This document shows, one piece after another, positions 16,192 through 25,707 of a DNA stretch of 64,000 nucleotides (the stretch's first letter is position 1; every line of letters starts with the position of its first letter). Both the position numbers and the translations under genes were made by a program. Origin of the DNA: JAVJSU01 sp040219275 (lineage in GTDB: Bacteria > Chloroflexota > Anaerolineae > Aggregatilineales > Phototrophicaceae); NCBI GenBank assembly GCA_040219275.1, contig JAVJSU010000061.1, positions 287,719-351,718 of the forward strand, in the 5' to 3' direction. The notes under the pieces are model-generated. The model ran no database searches. It saw nothing but the letters and a program-made list of their open reading frames with translations, and had not been told where the DNA came from.

Positions 16192-18726
16192 TTAGGGTTG
16201 ATCGTCTTCTACGGTATAAGAGGCGGGTTCTTCATATTCGGTGACGGTGAACGTCAATAAATCGCTCATCTCGCGTGTGCCATCTGCTAAATGTGCCGTG
16301 GCGACAAGTTCATGCGTGCCAAGCTCAAGCGACCACCACACCGACCACGGCGCGGAGTTCACACGGGCGACTTCCACATCGTCTAACGAATACGTCACAA
16401 ATTGCGTATTCGCCGGAACAGCCGCATTCAAACGAACGCGTTGCGTCTCGATTGGCGTGATGGGCGAAATGCGGAAAATCGTATACGGATCGGGCGAGAG
16501 TAAGCGCACCCCATCCATATTAGAGACCAGAGTCGTCGCATCCGGCGGTGGTTGGCGAACACCATTGCGTGCCGCCCAATCCTGCGCTTCTGGCGGGAGG
16601 ACGGTATATACTTGCTCAACACGGCGATCATCCGGCGTGGAGTCATCCGCAAGCAAACCCGTCACGCGGTCAATTTCGAACGTTTGATAAAATGTATCTT
16701 CCTGCGTCGGCACAGTGCCGGGCAAAAATACTTCCATCCGGCGACGTTCACAGGCACGAGTCGGCAACAAACCACTAAGCGCGCATACTTCCGTATGGAG
16801 CAAGCCTTCAGGTTCGGCAAAGTCAACTTCCGGCTGTCCACGCAGAACATCGCGCAAAAAGGCGTTCCAGATCGGTCCAGCGCCAGTGATTCCGGTCACA
16901 TCGACCATTGCCGTATTATCCGCATTGCCGACCCACACCCCGACGACCAGATTCGGCGTGTAGCCCATGACCCAATTATCATGAAAATCTGTGGTGGTGC
17001 CGGTTTTGGCGGCGGCAGGTCGCCCGATGCTGAGGGCGCTATTCTGCCCGAAAGATGGAATGCGGGCGTTTTCGTCGCTCAATATATCGCTGATGATGTA
17101 GCTAATTCCTTCATCCAGCACACGCTGATTGAGTGTTGGCGGTGTCCATTCGTAAAGCACGTCGCCATCACGGGTGGTTACGCTGAGAATATATGTGGGT
17201 TCAACGCGATAACCCCCATTCGGGAAAATGCTATACGCCTGTGCCATATCCAGCAGGCGGACTTCCCCGCCGCCGAGCGTAATCGACAGGTCGACATCAG
17301 TGTTATTTGCTAAGGTGGTGATTCCTGCATCCGTGACCAGATCAACCAGCCGATCAATGCCGACATGCTCCAATGCCACCACCGCCGGAATATTAAACGA
17401 AGAGGCAAGCGCCTCCCGCACCAAGACGGGACCGTGCTCCACGAGACCAAAATTCGCAGGTGTGTAGCTTTCTAACCTGCGTGTGACGAAGGGTGTTGCT
17501 ACATCAAGGATCATCGTCGAGGCAGTATACGGTTCTTCAAGTTGAGGATTCATCGCCGCCGCATACGTGAAGGGCTTTAAGGCACTCCCCGGTTGACGGA
17601 GTGCTAATGTTGCGTTCACCGCGCCGTCAATGCTCTCGTCAAAGTAATCGGGACTACCTAGCATGGTTAAAATCTGTCCGGTATAGGGATCAATGGCGAC
17701 GACTGCCGCATTATTGGCATTGGCAGGCACACGATCCCCTAAGGCGGGATGATTCAGATAGTCTAATTGGCGTTGTACAATGTCCCGTGCGATGTTCTGC
17801 CAGTTTAGATCCACCGTCGTGACCACATCCAGCCCATCAGTATAGAGTGCATCCGGATAATCCCGCGCGAGTTGTGTCCAGACCGCCATCACAAAATGCG
17901 GCGCTTCAATGGGATACGGTGTAGCGGCGAATTGTAATGTGTCATTCATGGCGACATCGGCTTCTTGTTCGGTGATGTAGCCGTTTTGCGCCATCAATCC
18001 CAGTACCACCGCTTGGCGTGCCTGCGACGCTTCGAGATTGGTCAGTGGATCGTATGCCGCCGCATTCTGGAGCAAACCCGCGAGCAAGGCACATTCTGAG
18101 AGCGATAAATTCGTCGCCGATTTACCAAAATAAGCCCGCGCCGCCGCATCAATTCCATAGGCGAGATTGCCGAAGTAGCTTTGATTGAGATACAGTTCAA
18201 GAATTTCGTCTTTGCTGTAAGCAGTCTGTAATTCCAACGCGAGGATCATCTCTCTCAATTTACGGCGCACGGTACGTTCTGCGCGTTGTTCAGGGTCTAG
18301 CAATAAATTACGGGCGACTTGCTGGGTGATGGTGCTCCCGCCCGCGATAATTTCACCACCACGCACGTTAATCCACACAGCACGCGTGATTCCAGCAATA
18401 TCCACGCCCGGATGACTATAAAAATTCGCGTCTTCGGTGGCTATCGTCGCGTTGATACAATGTTGTGGAATCTGATCTATGGTGAGCGCGGTATTGCGTC
18501 CCTGCTCCGGCTCGGAAATTTCATAAAGCAGTGTGCCATTGCGATCATAGATGCGCGTGGATGGCAATGCCAAGCCTGTTTCTAAATCACCAATGGAGGG
18601 TAAGTCCCGCAGTAGCCAGACATAAGCAAAGCCGAAAAACAACACCGCCAATGCTGATAGCACGAGCAGGGCTTTTTGTAAACGTGACCGTTTTTTGAAC
18701 CAGTTAAATCGTGTTTTTAGTCTCAT
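16192..18726 (-). CDS. Bifunctional penicillin-binding protein (GT51 transglycosylase plus transpeptidase)
   Basis: This class A PBP polymerises and cross-links peptidoglycan outside the membrane. The 844 residues show a basic N-terminus and one membrane anchor (about 19-40). The GT51 domain (about 60-235) has EDANFYSHPG, GGSTITQQVARN and the ELYLNQSYFG motif. The transpeptidase domain (about 310-600) has the serine motif PGSALKPF, SSFN and KTGTT. The last 120 residues, from VRLLSPDPYTIFRI, resemble the C-terminal beta domain of PBP1C-type enzymes. No alpha-2-macroglobulin partner gene is adjacent, so the PBP1C assignment is tentative. The HEAT-repeat gene lies upstream behind a terminator, so it is probably transcribed alone. 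Confidence 0.9.
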   Translation of the reverse strand: MRLKTRFNWFKKRSRLQKALLVLSALAVLFFGFAYVWLLRDLPSIGDLETGLALPSTRIYDRNGTLLYEISEPEQGRNTALTIDQIPQHCINATIATEDANFYSHPGVDIAGITRAVWINVRGGEIIAGGSTITQQVARNLLLDPEQRAERTVRRKLREMILALELQTAYSKDEILELYLNQSYFGNLAYGIDAAARAYFGKSATNLSLSECALLAGLLQNAAAYDPLTNLEASQARQAVVLGLMAQNGYITEQEADVAMNDTLQFAATPYPIEAPHFVMAVWTQLARDYPDALYTDGLDVVTTVDLNWQNIARDIVQRQLDYLNHPALGDRVPANANNAAVVAIDPYTGQILTMLGSPDYFDESIDGAVNATLALRQPGSALKPFTYAAAMNPQLEEPYTASTMILDVATPFVTRRLESYTPANFGLVEHGPVLVREALASSFNIPAVVALEHVGIDRLVDLVTDAGITTLANNTDVDLSITLGGGEVRLLDMAQAYSIFPNGGYRVEPTYILSVTTRDGDVLYEWTPPTLNQRVLDEGISYIISDILSDENARIPSFGQNSALSIGRPAAAKTGTTTDFHDNWVMGYTPNLVVGVWVGNADNTAMVDVTGITGAGPIWNAFLRDVLRGQPEVDFAEPEGLLHTEVCALSGLLPTRACERRRMEVFLPGTVPTQEDTFYQTFEIDRVTGLLADDSTPDDRRVEQVYTVLPPEAQDWAARNGVRQPPPDATTLVSNMDGVRLLSPDPYTIFRISPITPIETQRVRLNAAVPANTQFVTYSLDDVEVARVNSAPWSVWWSLELGTHELVATAHLADGTREMSDLLTFTVTEYEEPASYTVEDDQP

Positions 18727-18875
18727 AAGGTTGATTCTAATTCATGAAAAAGATTCGTGCGAGATGCCTGCTAAACGATTTCCCTACGAATATAGCAGGT
18801 CAGCGAGTCAGCATTTCAGATTTTCAGCAACGCTCCTTCAAAGGCAAGTTGATATACCGTGTACTGCACACCAGT

Positions 18876-18904
18876 AAAAAAAGCCCGCCATTTGTGGCAG
18901 GCTT
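18876..18904 (-). terminator. Intrinsic terminator of the HEAT-repeat gene
   Basis: Read on the minus strand, AGCCTGCC pairs with GGCGGGCT (one mismatch) around ACAAAT and is followed by a run of seven T. It lies just after the stop of the gene ending at 18933. Confidence 0.85.
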
Positions 18905-18932
18905 CATGTGAATTTTAGCAATTAGTTGACTT

Positions 18933-20348
18933 TTAGTTGATCTGGTTCAACAGCGTTCGGGCTTCATCAAAGGCGCTTCTGGCAGTTTCCACGAAGATCA
19001 AGCCATTCTGTGAGTTCTGAGACAGCGTGCCAGAACTGCATGAATTCATGAACAATGTCCATCCCTGACGCAAGAGCGCCAGACCAAGATTATTCACCCG
19101 TTGCGCCGCATCTCCCAATAGGGGCACTTCGGCAACAACGTCATCGGGCACAATGTAATCTTCAGCGATGAAGGGGATCGGTTGCGAGCAAGCGCGGGTT
19201 TGTCCGGCGTTGGCGGCATCTGTCCACACCTGCTCCAATTGCACAAGCGCCCCGGTCGGCTCATTGACGCGATTAATAATGGAGACGAGTTGGCGACGAT
19301 GCTCCGTATAGATCGCTGGATCAATCGTCGGGGTTGGCTCCGGTGATGGCGTAACATTGGCGGGTTCAGGAGTCGCCTCTTCGGTAACTTCCGTCGGTGG
19401 TGGGGTTGGCGTGGGCTGCAGTGTCTCCTCAAGCTCTGCAATCTGCTCATCAAGATCTGGCAACTGCTCCAGAATCGCGCTGGTTTCACTCACCGCAAAA
19501 TCAATATCTGTTTGTGTTGGGGGCGTAACGTTATCACATGCCGCTTTATAGGTTTGGTACGCGCTGTTCACACGACCAAGTGTTGAATTAACTGTGTTTT
19601 TTAAGTTAAAGACGCGAGGGAAGGTCGCAGAGGTAATTAATGGATCAGCCTCATAAATACTAAAATTAGCGTAATCATATTCGAATACATAAGTACAATT
19701 TGAGGGTAACCCTTCCGGTGTGGGATTACTTAAGCCAGTTTGGATTGCCTCTGCATCCAATTTCGCCGCATCAATCAAGAGGTGCAAATCTGCCAGCGTA
19801 TCAAGCGCCACACTGCCGGTATTTGCACGTCCGAGATTTGCCAGAACGCCTGTATTCGATTCTGTTGACAGCAAGACGAGTAAATTTATGCTCCCAAAAA
19901 TGATGAGCGTAAATGTGAGGAACATCGCTAACCGGCGCAACACAGACGCAGAAATCCGTTTTCTTTTGCCGAATTTCCCTTTAAGCGTAATATCAGTCAG
20001 CAGTTCATAGATTTCTTCATTTTCGGGACGTGCCAGTGCATCGACTACCGGCTCATTTGGATCGCGCTCAATCGCCAAATCCATCGCCTTAAATTGTCCG
20101 AGTGCAAAGGTCACCGCGGCTTTCACCTTCGGGTCTTTTTCACCACGATACACTTTCCTGAGCGCACTAATCGCTTTCGGCGCACCGGATTCACCTAGCC
20201 AGTAGGCAGCTTCAACCCGTTTAGCGGTATCCATCTTACGCGAAAGGATTATTTTCATGTTGCGAACAACTTGCTTTTCAAACCGCTCGATCAACGCATC
20301 CGCATCCGCGCTGTCATTAAAATCATCAAATTCGTCGAAATCAGACAT
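18933..20348 (-). CDS. Membrane protein with N-terminal HEAT-like repeats and exported domain
   Basis: The 471 residues begin with an acidic segment. Residues about 30-95 form HEAT/armadillo-like helical repeats (KRVEAAYWLGESGAPKAISAL, then DPKVKAAVTFALGQF). A basic stretch precedes a single membrane helix (about 142-165), and about 300 exported residues follow. These contain four conserved-looking cysteines and a Pro/Thr/Glu linker (EETLQPTPTPPPTEVTEEA). The inside HEAT part could sense or scaffold while the outside part contacts wall material. No enzymatic motif is seen and no family is recognised for the exported part. Confidence 0.7.
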   Translation of the reverse strand: MSDFDEFDDFNDSADADALIERFEKQVVRNMKIILSRKMDTAKRVEAAYWLGESGAPKAISALRKVYRGEKDPKVKAAVTFALGQFKAMDLAIERDPNEPVVDALARPENEEIYELLTDITLKGKFGKRKRISASVLRRLAMFLTFTLIIFGSINLLVLLSTESNTGVLANLGRANTGSVALDTLADLHLLIDAAKLDAEAIQTGLSNPTPEGLPSNCTYVFEYDYANFSIYEADPLITSATFPRVFNLKNTVNSTLGRVNSAYQTYKAACDNVTPPTQTDIDFAVSETSAILEQLPDLDEQIAELEETLQPTPTPPPTEVTEEATPEPANVTPSPEPTPTIDPAIYTEHRRQLVSIINRVNEPTGALVQLEQVWTDAANAGQTRACSQPIPFIAEDYIVPDDVVAEVPLLGDAAQRVNNLGLALLRQGWTLFMNSCSSGTLSQNSQNGLIFVETARSAFDEARTLLNQIN

Positions 20349-20494
20349 TGTCTTTATCCGGTTGGTTGTAAATAGAGGGTCACCTGATGTAACAATGATA
20401 TGTTACCTTGAGTTATCAGGAAAGTCACGTAAAAGAGTATCAAACGAAAAACTTACTTTTCTTGCTTAAAGTATCGAAAGGAATGCCCTTACTA

Positions 20495-21124
20495 ATGAAA
20501 GACCTCCACGATTTTGTTCATGATCTTGCGATCACACCTGCCCCAGCGGACTCCTTCAATCAATATGGCTATAATCATGTCACTAATGAGGTGCGTCGCG
20601 CAAATTTGACGCGCTATCTGCAACAAATGCGCTCACGCCAACCTGTGCTGATGCTCGTCGCAGAAGCACCGGGGTATCGTGGCGCACGTTTAACCGGTGT
20701 GCCGTTTTCCAGTCGCTATCTCATTCAGAACGGTGTTGGCACATTATTCGGCACGGAAAACGGATATCAAGTGCCGGATGACATAGAGAATAACGCGTGG
20801 AAAGAGGCAACGGCAACCATCGTTTGGGATACGATTCACCAACTGTCCCCACCACCGTTAAACTGGAACAGCTACCCCTTTCATCCACATCAGCCCGGTA
20901 AACCCCTGACCAACCGTAAACCGCGCAAAGCAGAACTCGACATCGGTCAACATTTTCTTAAGCGTTTAGTCAGCCTGTTCGAGATTGAACGGATTATCGC
21001 GGTGGGCAACACTGCGGAGGGAACGCTCAAGGCGATGGGCATTTCCTGTGAAAAAGTGAGACATCCAGCGCAGGGTGGAAAAAATGATTTTGTGGCAGGC
21101 ATCAAGAGACTGATTAAAACTTAA
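20495..21124 (+). CDS. Uracil-DNA glycosylase superfamily protein
   Basis: The 209 residues have a motif resembling the active-site loop of the UDG superfamily (LMLVAEAPGYRGARLTGVPF, compare G-E-A-P-G in family 4/5 enzymes). There is also WNSYPFHPHQPG, where a water-activating or base-contacting loop is expected, and a C-terminal AVGNTAEGTL ... VRHPAQGGKNDF, which matches the HP-containing DNA-binding loop. Role by family: base-excision repair or a related DNA or nucleotide role. ATG 20495 is chosen with AAAGGA upstream. ATG 20483 and a TTG at 20408 are alternatives, but 20483 leaves no room for the ribosome site. Its 3' end overlaps the convergent glycosyltransferase by four bases. Confidence 0.7.
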   Translation: MKDLHDFVHDLAITPAPADSFNQYGYNHVTNEVRRANLTRYLQQMRSRQPVLMLVAEAPGYRGARLTGVPFSSRYLIQNGVGTLFGTENGYQVPDDIENNAWKEATATIVWDTIHQLSPPPLNWNSYPFHPHQPGKPLTNRKPRKAELDIGQHFLKRLVSLFEIERIIAVGNTAEGTLKAMGISCEKVRHPAQGGKNDFVAGIKRLIKT

Positions 21125-22317
21125 CGGCGTTTTTTCGCCAATAAGCCCCGATAGAGGCTATCCATATCGTTGACGAGGCGCTCCATACCGTAGCTTTCTA
21201 GCATGATCGTTTGTGCTTCGGTCACATCCGGCGGATTATTGAGCACCTTGAGCAGAGCACGCGCCATTGCCGATGGGTCATTCGGCGGTACAAGAACGCC
21301 ATATGCGCCACCGTTCAGCAAATCCGGCACACCACCGACACGCGTCGCGACCACAGGGCATGTTGCCGAGAGTGATTCAATCACTGAAACGGGCGTGCCT
21401 TCGTTGATGCTACTGACGACAGACACATCTAAATCACTATAAATTTCCAGTAGATTTGATTGCCAGCCCGTAAACGTCACCGCGTTTTCAAGATGATAGT
21501 CATGGACAAGTGATTCCAGCATGGGACGTTCTTCGCCATCACCGATGATAACAAAGCGCACCTGAGGATTGGTTTCTATGATGCGCCGTGCGGATTGCAA
21601 AAATAGCTTATGATTTTTGATCGGCACCAACCGCCCGATAATACCAACGAGCGGTGCATCTGCAGGAATATTCCACGTTGCGCGGAACGTCCCTAATTTG
21701 CGCGGTGTATCGGCAAAGGAGGCTAAATCCAGACCCAGCGGCAACACCATAATACGCCCGCGTCGTGTGATGTGATATTCATCCGCGAGTTCACTCCGTA
21801 GGCTTTCGGTCAAGGTCAACACCACATCAGACATCCGTGCGGCGAGGCGTTCCATCAGGATAAAAAAGCGCGTGAGAGCACTGCCGAAATAGCCTTCAAA
21901 GACATGACTATGAAATGTATGGACGATCACCGGAACACGCGCCAAGTACGCCGCTAACCGCCCGACAAATCCGGCTTTTGTGGTATGGGTATGGACTACA
22001 TCCGGCTGATATTCACGCATAAAATGGTAGAGTCGCCATAGTGCAATAATGTCGTTAAGCGGGGTGACCACCCCACCCAATTGGGGAAAAATACGCGGTT
22101 GGATGCCATAACGATCCGCAAAATAGGTCATATCGCCATGTGCCGCGTCGGTTTCACCACAAATCACTTCTACATCGTAACCACGCGCCTTAAAGCCCTG
22201 TGCCAACAACGTGACATACATCGCCGGACCACCCACACCAAGGCGGTTGGTGATGTGCAGAATCCGCACAGGTGTGTTCGTGGGATGGGCGTTATCCGTC
22301 GGTGATTGCTGAGTCAT
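21121..22317 (-). CDS. Glycosyltransferase family 4 (GT-B fold)
   Basis: The 398 residues show a GT4 N-terminal domain beginning ILHITNRLGVGGPAMYVTLL. The C-terminal nucleotide-sugar domain has VGIIGRLVPIKNH, VIIGDGEERPML and the E-x7-E motif in NEGTPVSVIESLS. Members transfer a sugar from an activated donor onto lipid or polysaccharide chains at the inner face of the membrane. It sits six bases after an NAD-dependent sugar epimerase, so the pair probably makes and adds a sugar for a surface glycan. Confidence 0.9.
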   Translation of the reverse strand: MTQQSPTDNAHPTNTPVRILHITNRLGVGGPAMYVTLLAQGFKARGYDVEVICGETDAAHGDMTYFADRYGIQPRIFPQLGGVVTPLNDIIALWRLYHFMREYQPDVVHTHTTKAGFVGRLAAYLARVPVIVHTFHSHVFEGYFGSALTRFFILMERLAARMSDVVLTLTESLRSELADEYHITRRGRIMVLPLGLDLASFADTPRKLGTFRATWNIPADAPLVGIIGRLVPIKNHKLFLQSARRIIETNPQVRFVIIGDGEERPMLESLVHDYHLENAVTFTGWQSNLLEIYSDLDVSVVSSINEGTPVSVIESLSATCPVVATRVGGVPDLLNGGAYGVLVPPNDPSAMARALLKVLNNPPDVTEAQTIMLESYGMERLVNDMDSLYRGLLAKKRR

Positions 22318-22323
22318 CAGAGG

Positions 22324-23274
22324 CTACTCCGCTGAATCACGATACCATGCAACGGTGCGTGCCAAGCCAGTTTCAAAATCCACCACAGGCGCAAAATCGA
22401 GCAGATCGCGGGCGCGGTCAATATTGGCGCTGGAAAATTTAATGTCTCCGGGACGCTCTGGCGCATACGCAGGTTCGATACTTGTGCCTAACACACGATT
22501 CAACGCCGCGATCAACGCATTGACGCTTTCGCTCTCGCCGGTAGCCAGGTTCATCACCTGTCCAGCGGCTTCCGGCGCTTGTGATGCCAGCAAATTACCG
22601 TGTACGATGTTATCCACAAAAGTGAAATCACGGGTTTGTTCGCCATCACCGTAAATGGTGGGGGTTTTGCCCTGTAGCAACAGATTGATAAACAGCGGGA
22701 TTGCCGCCGCATATTGTGAGGTCGGGTCTTGACGGGGACCAAACACGTTGAAATAGCGCAAACACACCGTTTCCAGCCCATAGACATGCGTAAAACTACG
22801 GCAGTAATATTCTGCGGCGAGTTTAGCAACGGCATACGGTGAAATCGGATCAGGGACGAGTGATTCATCCTGCACGGGTGACTCGGTCTCGCCATAGGCT
22901 GAAGTTGATGCGGCATACATCACCCGTTTTACATCGGCATCACGGGCGGAAATAAGCACATTGAGCGTACCGGTTGTGCAATGTTCGTGTGTTTCCAGTG
23001 GATTGTCTACACTGCGCGGGACGGAGGGCAACGCCGCCTGATGATAGACGTAATCTACACCTTTAAATGCAGGGCGCAGGGACTCAAGATCGGTAATGCT
23101 GACCTGAAAAATTTCCAGATCACCGCCGAGTGATTTGAGATAATTGAGATTTTCTTGCCGTCCGGTGAGCAAATTATCAATCACCCGAACGCGCTGACCA
23201 TCTTTGAGCAGGCGTTCAGCAATATGTGAACCGATAAATCCCGCTCCACCTGTAACAATATGTGTCTGCGCCAA
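22324..23274 (-). CDS. NAD-dependent nucleotide-sugar epimerase/dehydratase (extended SDR)
   Basis: The 316 residues have the Rossmann motif TGGAGFIGSHIAE, the catalytic Ser region YAASTSAYGE and the YxxxK motif in SPYAVAKLAAEYY. This fits UDP-glucose 4-epimerase or related UDP-sugar epimerases. Also present are the substrate-loop GPRQDPTSQYAAAIP and a GDGEQTRDFTFVDN segment typical of GalE/WbpP-like enzymes. The start codon is TTG, strongly supported by GAGGGG five bases upstream, and it begins the Rossmann strand at the right distance. It is the first gene of a two-gene operon with the GT4 enzyme. Confidence 0.9.
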   Translation of the reverse strand: MAQTHIVTGGAGFIGSHIAERLLKDGQRVRVIDNLLTGRQENLNYLKSLGGDLEIFQVSITDLESLRPAFKGVDYVYHQAALPSVPRSVDNPLETHEHCTTGTLNVLISARDADVKRVMYAASTSAYGETESPVQDESLVPDPISPYAVAKLAAEYYCRSFTHVYGLETVCLRYFNVFGPRQDPTSQYAAAIPLFINLLLQGKTPTIYGDGEQTRDFTFVDNIVHGNLLASQAPEAAGQVMNLATGESESVNALIAALNRVLGTSIEPAYAPERPGDIKFSSANIDRARDLLDFAPVVDFETGLARTVAWYRDSAE

Positions 23275-23380
23275 AAGACCCCTCTTTAACAGTGACTGTC
23301 AGTTCATTAGGAAGCAATGCGCCGAGTATACCTTAAAATCGGTAGCCATAATAAGCGCAGACATACGGACTTACACGAGA

Positions 23381-23773
23381 TTAATCGCCTGCGTTGCTCA
23401 ATAGCCAGCCAATCACCAGACCGATTACGAAAACCACCAGCAAGGTTTTCCAACCACTCTGCTCTGCCTGTTCAACCACTTTTTCAGCCTGTTCCGTCAC
23501 TTTTTCAGCCTGTTTGGCGCTGATGTTGCTCAGGAATTCAGCAGATTCTTCTAGCTTTTTGGCGACTGTTTCCGCACCATTTTTCACGTCGTCTTCGCTG
23601 TTCTCCACCTGTTTGCGGATGCGACTCGCCGCAGATTTCATCGTCTTGACAACATCATTGCGCGCTTTCTCCGCAAATTCGAGCAATTCACCGCCGTAAT
23701 GTTCGACCTGCTCTTTAACATCTTCCGCGATTTTTTCTGCCGTCTTGCCGTTCTGTGAATTATCTTTCGCCAT
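23381..23773 (-). CDS. Tail-anchored helical protein (YqjD/ElaB or YtxH-like)
   Basis: The 130 residues are mostly a long charged amphipathic helix with coiled-coil character (AEKIAEDVKEQVEHYGGELL ... QAEKVTEQAEKVVEQAEQ). A single C-terminal hydrophobic helix (TLLVVFVIGLVIGWLLS) holds small residues in a glycine-zipper spacing. The layout matches DUF883/YtxH-type stress proteins that sit on the inner membrane with the bulk in the cytoplasm. The exact family is not certain. It is divergent from the glycosidase gene at 23920. Confidence 0.65.
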   Translation of the reverse strand: MAKDNSQNGKTAEKIAEDVKEQVEHYGGELLEFAEKARNDVVKTMKSAASRIRKQVENSEDDVKNGAETVAKKLEESAEFLSNISAKQAEKVTEQAEKVVEQAEQSGWKTLLVVFVIGLVIGWLLSNAGD

Positions 23774-23905
23774 GTGATTTTTGCCTCATCTAAGCGTGTG
23801 TTTGTATTCCCCTATGATTATTTCCCTTTCGGTAGAAAGTTGCAAGCCATGTTACAAAGATCATCCCTTAAAGCAAACCACTATAGACGCACATGGTGCA
23901 CACGG

Positions 23906-23911
23906 TATAAT
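23906..23911 (+). promoter_or_regulatory. Putative -10 element (TATAAT) placing transcription start at the ATG
   Basis: A perfect TATAAT ends eight bases before ATG 23920, so a transcript from it would be leaderless or nearly so. No clear -35 is present at the expected spacing. Confidence 0.4.
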
Positions 23912-23919
23912 TTGCCAAC

Positions 23920-25707
23920 ATGAGTGAAAATATGAACGAAAAACACACACCACAACGTCACTTACCGATCCGATTCCTCTCCGCGATTCTCGCTATTGTG
24001 ATCGTTCTCTCCGGTTTACTGGCGATTGATCTAGCGAATCGCGGAATGTTCTGGCGTTTCGCATGGTCGGTTACAGGCGAGGAAGACCCCATCGGGCAAA
24101 TTCGCGGCGTGGCGCAATGGGTCAGCGGATTGCGTCGTCCACAGCCGGACACCGCCCGCATGACTCCCATCCAACACACAAATGTCAACCCGTTCGGCGT
24201 GAACACATTCTTTCAGCTAGAACCTGATCCAGACAAAATTGATGCCGGAATGCAAATGATTAGTGATGCCGGTTTCGGCTGGATTCGTCAGCAATTTGAG
24301 TGGGCGGAAATTGAAGTCGACGGGCGCGGACAATTCACCGATAGCCGTAACGACATCAACGGCGATGGTCAGGCGGATACGATCAACGCGTGGGATAAAT
24401 ATGATCGCATTGTGGAGCTAGCCGACACGTATGGGCTGGATATTCAAGTTCGGCTGGATAATCCGCCTGCCTGGGCACGGAATCCACAACTCGGTGATTT
24501 TGCCCCGCCGGAAGACACACAGGATTTCGTCAATTACGCAGTCGCTGTTGCGGAACGTTATCGTGGTAGAGTGCAGTATTATCAGATATGGAACGAACCG
24601 AATTTAACCTTTGAATGGGGTGGCTTGCCCGTCAATCCTGAGGGCTATACTGAATTATTGTGCCGAACTTATGACGCTCTCAAAGCAGTTGACCCGAACA
24701 TCGTGGTCATCACCGGCGCGCTCGCCCCGACGATTGATCTGAGTGGCGCAAATTTAATGGATTTCATCTACCTGCAACGTATGTATGACGCAGGCGCGGG
24801 CGATTGTTTTGATATTCTCTCCGTGCAGGGGTACGGCTTATTCAGTGGACCGACAGATCGCCGGATGCGCCCGACGACGGTCAATATCGCCAGAAATATT
24901 TATATCCGTGATCTCATGGTCGCTAACGGAGATGCTCATAAACCTATCTGGATGAGCGAAGCCGCGTGGAATTTTGTGCCATCCGAGGACGAACATCCCG
25001 AAGAAATCATCCAACGCTACAATTATGGGCAGGTCACACCGGAGCAAGCAGGCGAGTATATCGTCGGCTTATACGAGCGTACACAGCAAGAATGGTCGTG
25101 GGTGGGCGTGATTAATTACTGGTTCTTCACCCGTCCGAACGATACGGAAAGCAATCAAGCATTTTATTATTTTCGCATGGTTGAACCTGACTATGATCCA
25201 AATGCTGACCCGCCCTTCCCGCCATTACCCGTCTATACCGCATTGAGCGAATACATCAACACACTCACTCCAACACTCTACACGGGTGTGCATCAAGTAG
25301 AGAATAATTGGGCGATTAAAGCGGGCGAAAACGTTGAAATTGTCGAAACTGACGATGCACAATTCTCGGAAGCCATGCAAACAACCTCGCTCAATTTTGT
25401 TGCAGATGGAACACATATTTTTCTGCGCTGGCGGGGTGATTCGTTGACCGTCGCGGTAGATGACGAAAATGAAACGGTTATCATGTCACATAGCGATGAA
25501 TGGCAGACAACACGAATCGACTCATCGCTATTGCCACAATCAAGTCAAATTTCGATTTCCGCAGATACACCGTTCGTTGTCGATTCGGTCACGGTGAGCA
25601 ATCGCTTAACTCAGAATCTTTTCGGGGTTGTACTGGTGGCAGTCATTGGCATCGGTGGGCTGATTTTGTCGGTCATTGCCGGGTTGATGGGGCGGTTTGG
25701 GCGATGA
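23920..25707 (+). CDS. Membrane-anchored glycoside hydrolase-like TIM barrel
   Basis: The 595 residues have an N-terminal membrane helix (about 18-40) and a second hydrophobic helix near the C-terminus (about 565-588). In between is a TIM barrel resembling cellulase/GH39-type enzymes. YYQIWNEPNLTFEWGG holds the usual acid/base Glu after Asn, and PIWMSEAAWNF offers a nucleophile Glu. A beta-rich domain follows (about 440-560). It probably acts outside the cell on a polysaccharide, possibly the glycan built by neighbouring transferases. The following GT39 gene overlaps its stop codon (ATGA), so the two are coupled. Confidence 0.75.
   Translation: MSENMNEKHTPQRHLPIRFLSAILAIVIVLSGLLAIDLANRGMFWRFAWSVTGEEDPIGQIRGVAQWVSGLRRPQPDTARMTPIQHTNVNPFGVNTFFQLEPDPDKIDAGMQMISDAGFGWIRQQFEWAEIEVDGRGQFTDSRNDINGDGQADTINAWDKYDRIVELADTYGLDIQVRLDNPPAWARNPQLGDFAPPEDTQDFVNYAVAVAERYRGRVQYYQIWNEPNLTFEWGGLPVNPEGYTELLCRTYDALKAVDPNIVVITGALAPTIDLSGANLMDFIYLQRMYDAGAGDCFDILSVQGYGLFSGPTDRRMRPTTVNIARNIYIRDLMVANGDAHKPIWMSEAAWNFVPSEDEHPEEIIQRYNYGQVTPEQAGEYIVGLYERTQQEWSWVGVINYWFFTRPNDTESNQAFYYFRMVEPDYDPNADPPFPPLPVYTALSEYINTLTPTLYTGVHQVENNWAIKAGENVEIVETDDAQFSEAMQTTSLNFVADGTHIFLRWRGDSLTVAVDDENETVIMSHSDEWQTTRIDSSLLPQSSQISISADTPFVVDSVTVSNRLTQNLFGVVLVAVIGIGGLILSVIAGLMGRFGR

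Noticed and set aside
16552..17313. Long plus-strand reading frame opposite the penicillin-binding protein gene
   Set aside because: It is a shadow of a well-supported gene; no domain, signal or ribosome site supports it.
25500..25703. N-terminal extension of the GT39 gene upstream of 25704
   Set aside because: It would overlap the glycosidase coding sequence by 200 bases; ATG 25704 with an ATGA overlap is a better start and begins just before the first helix.
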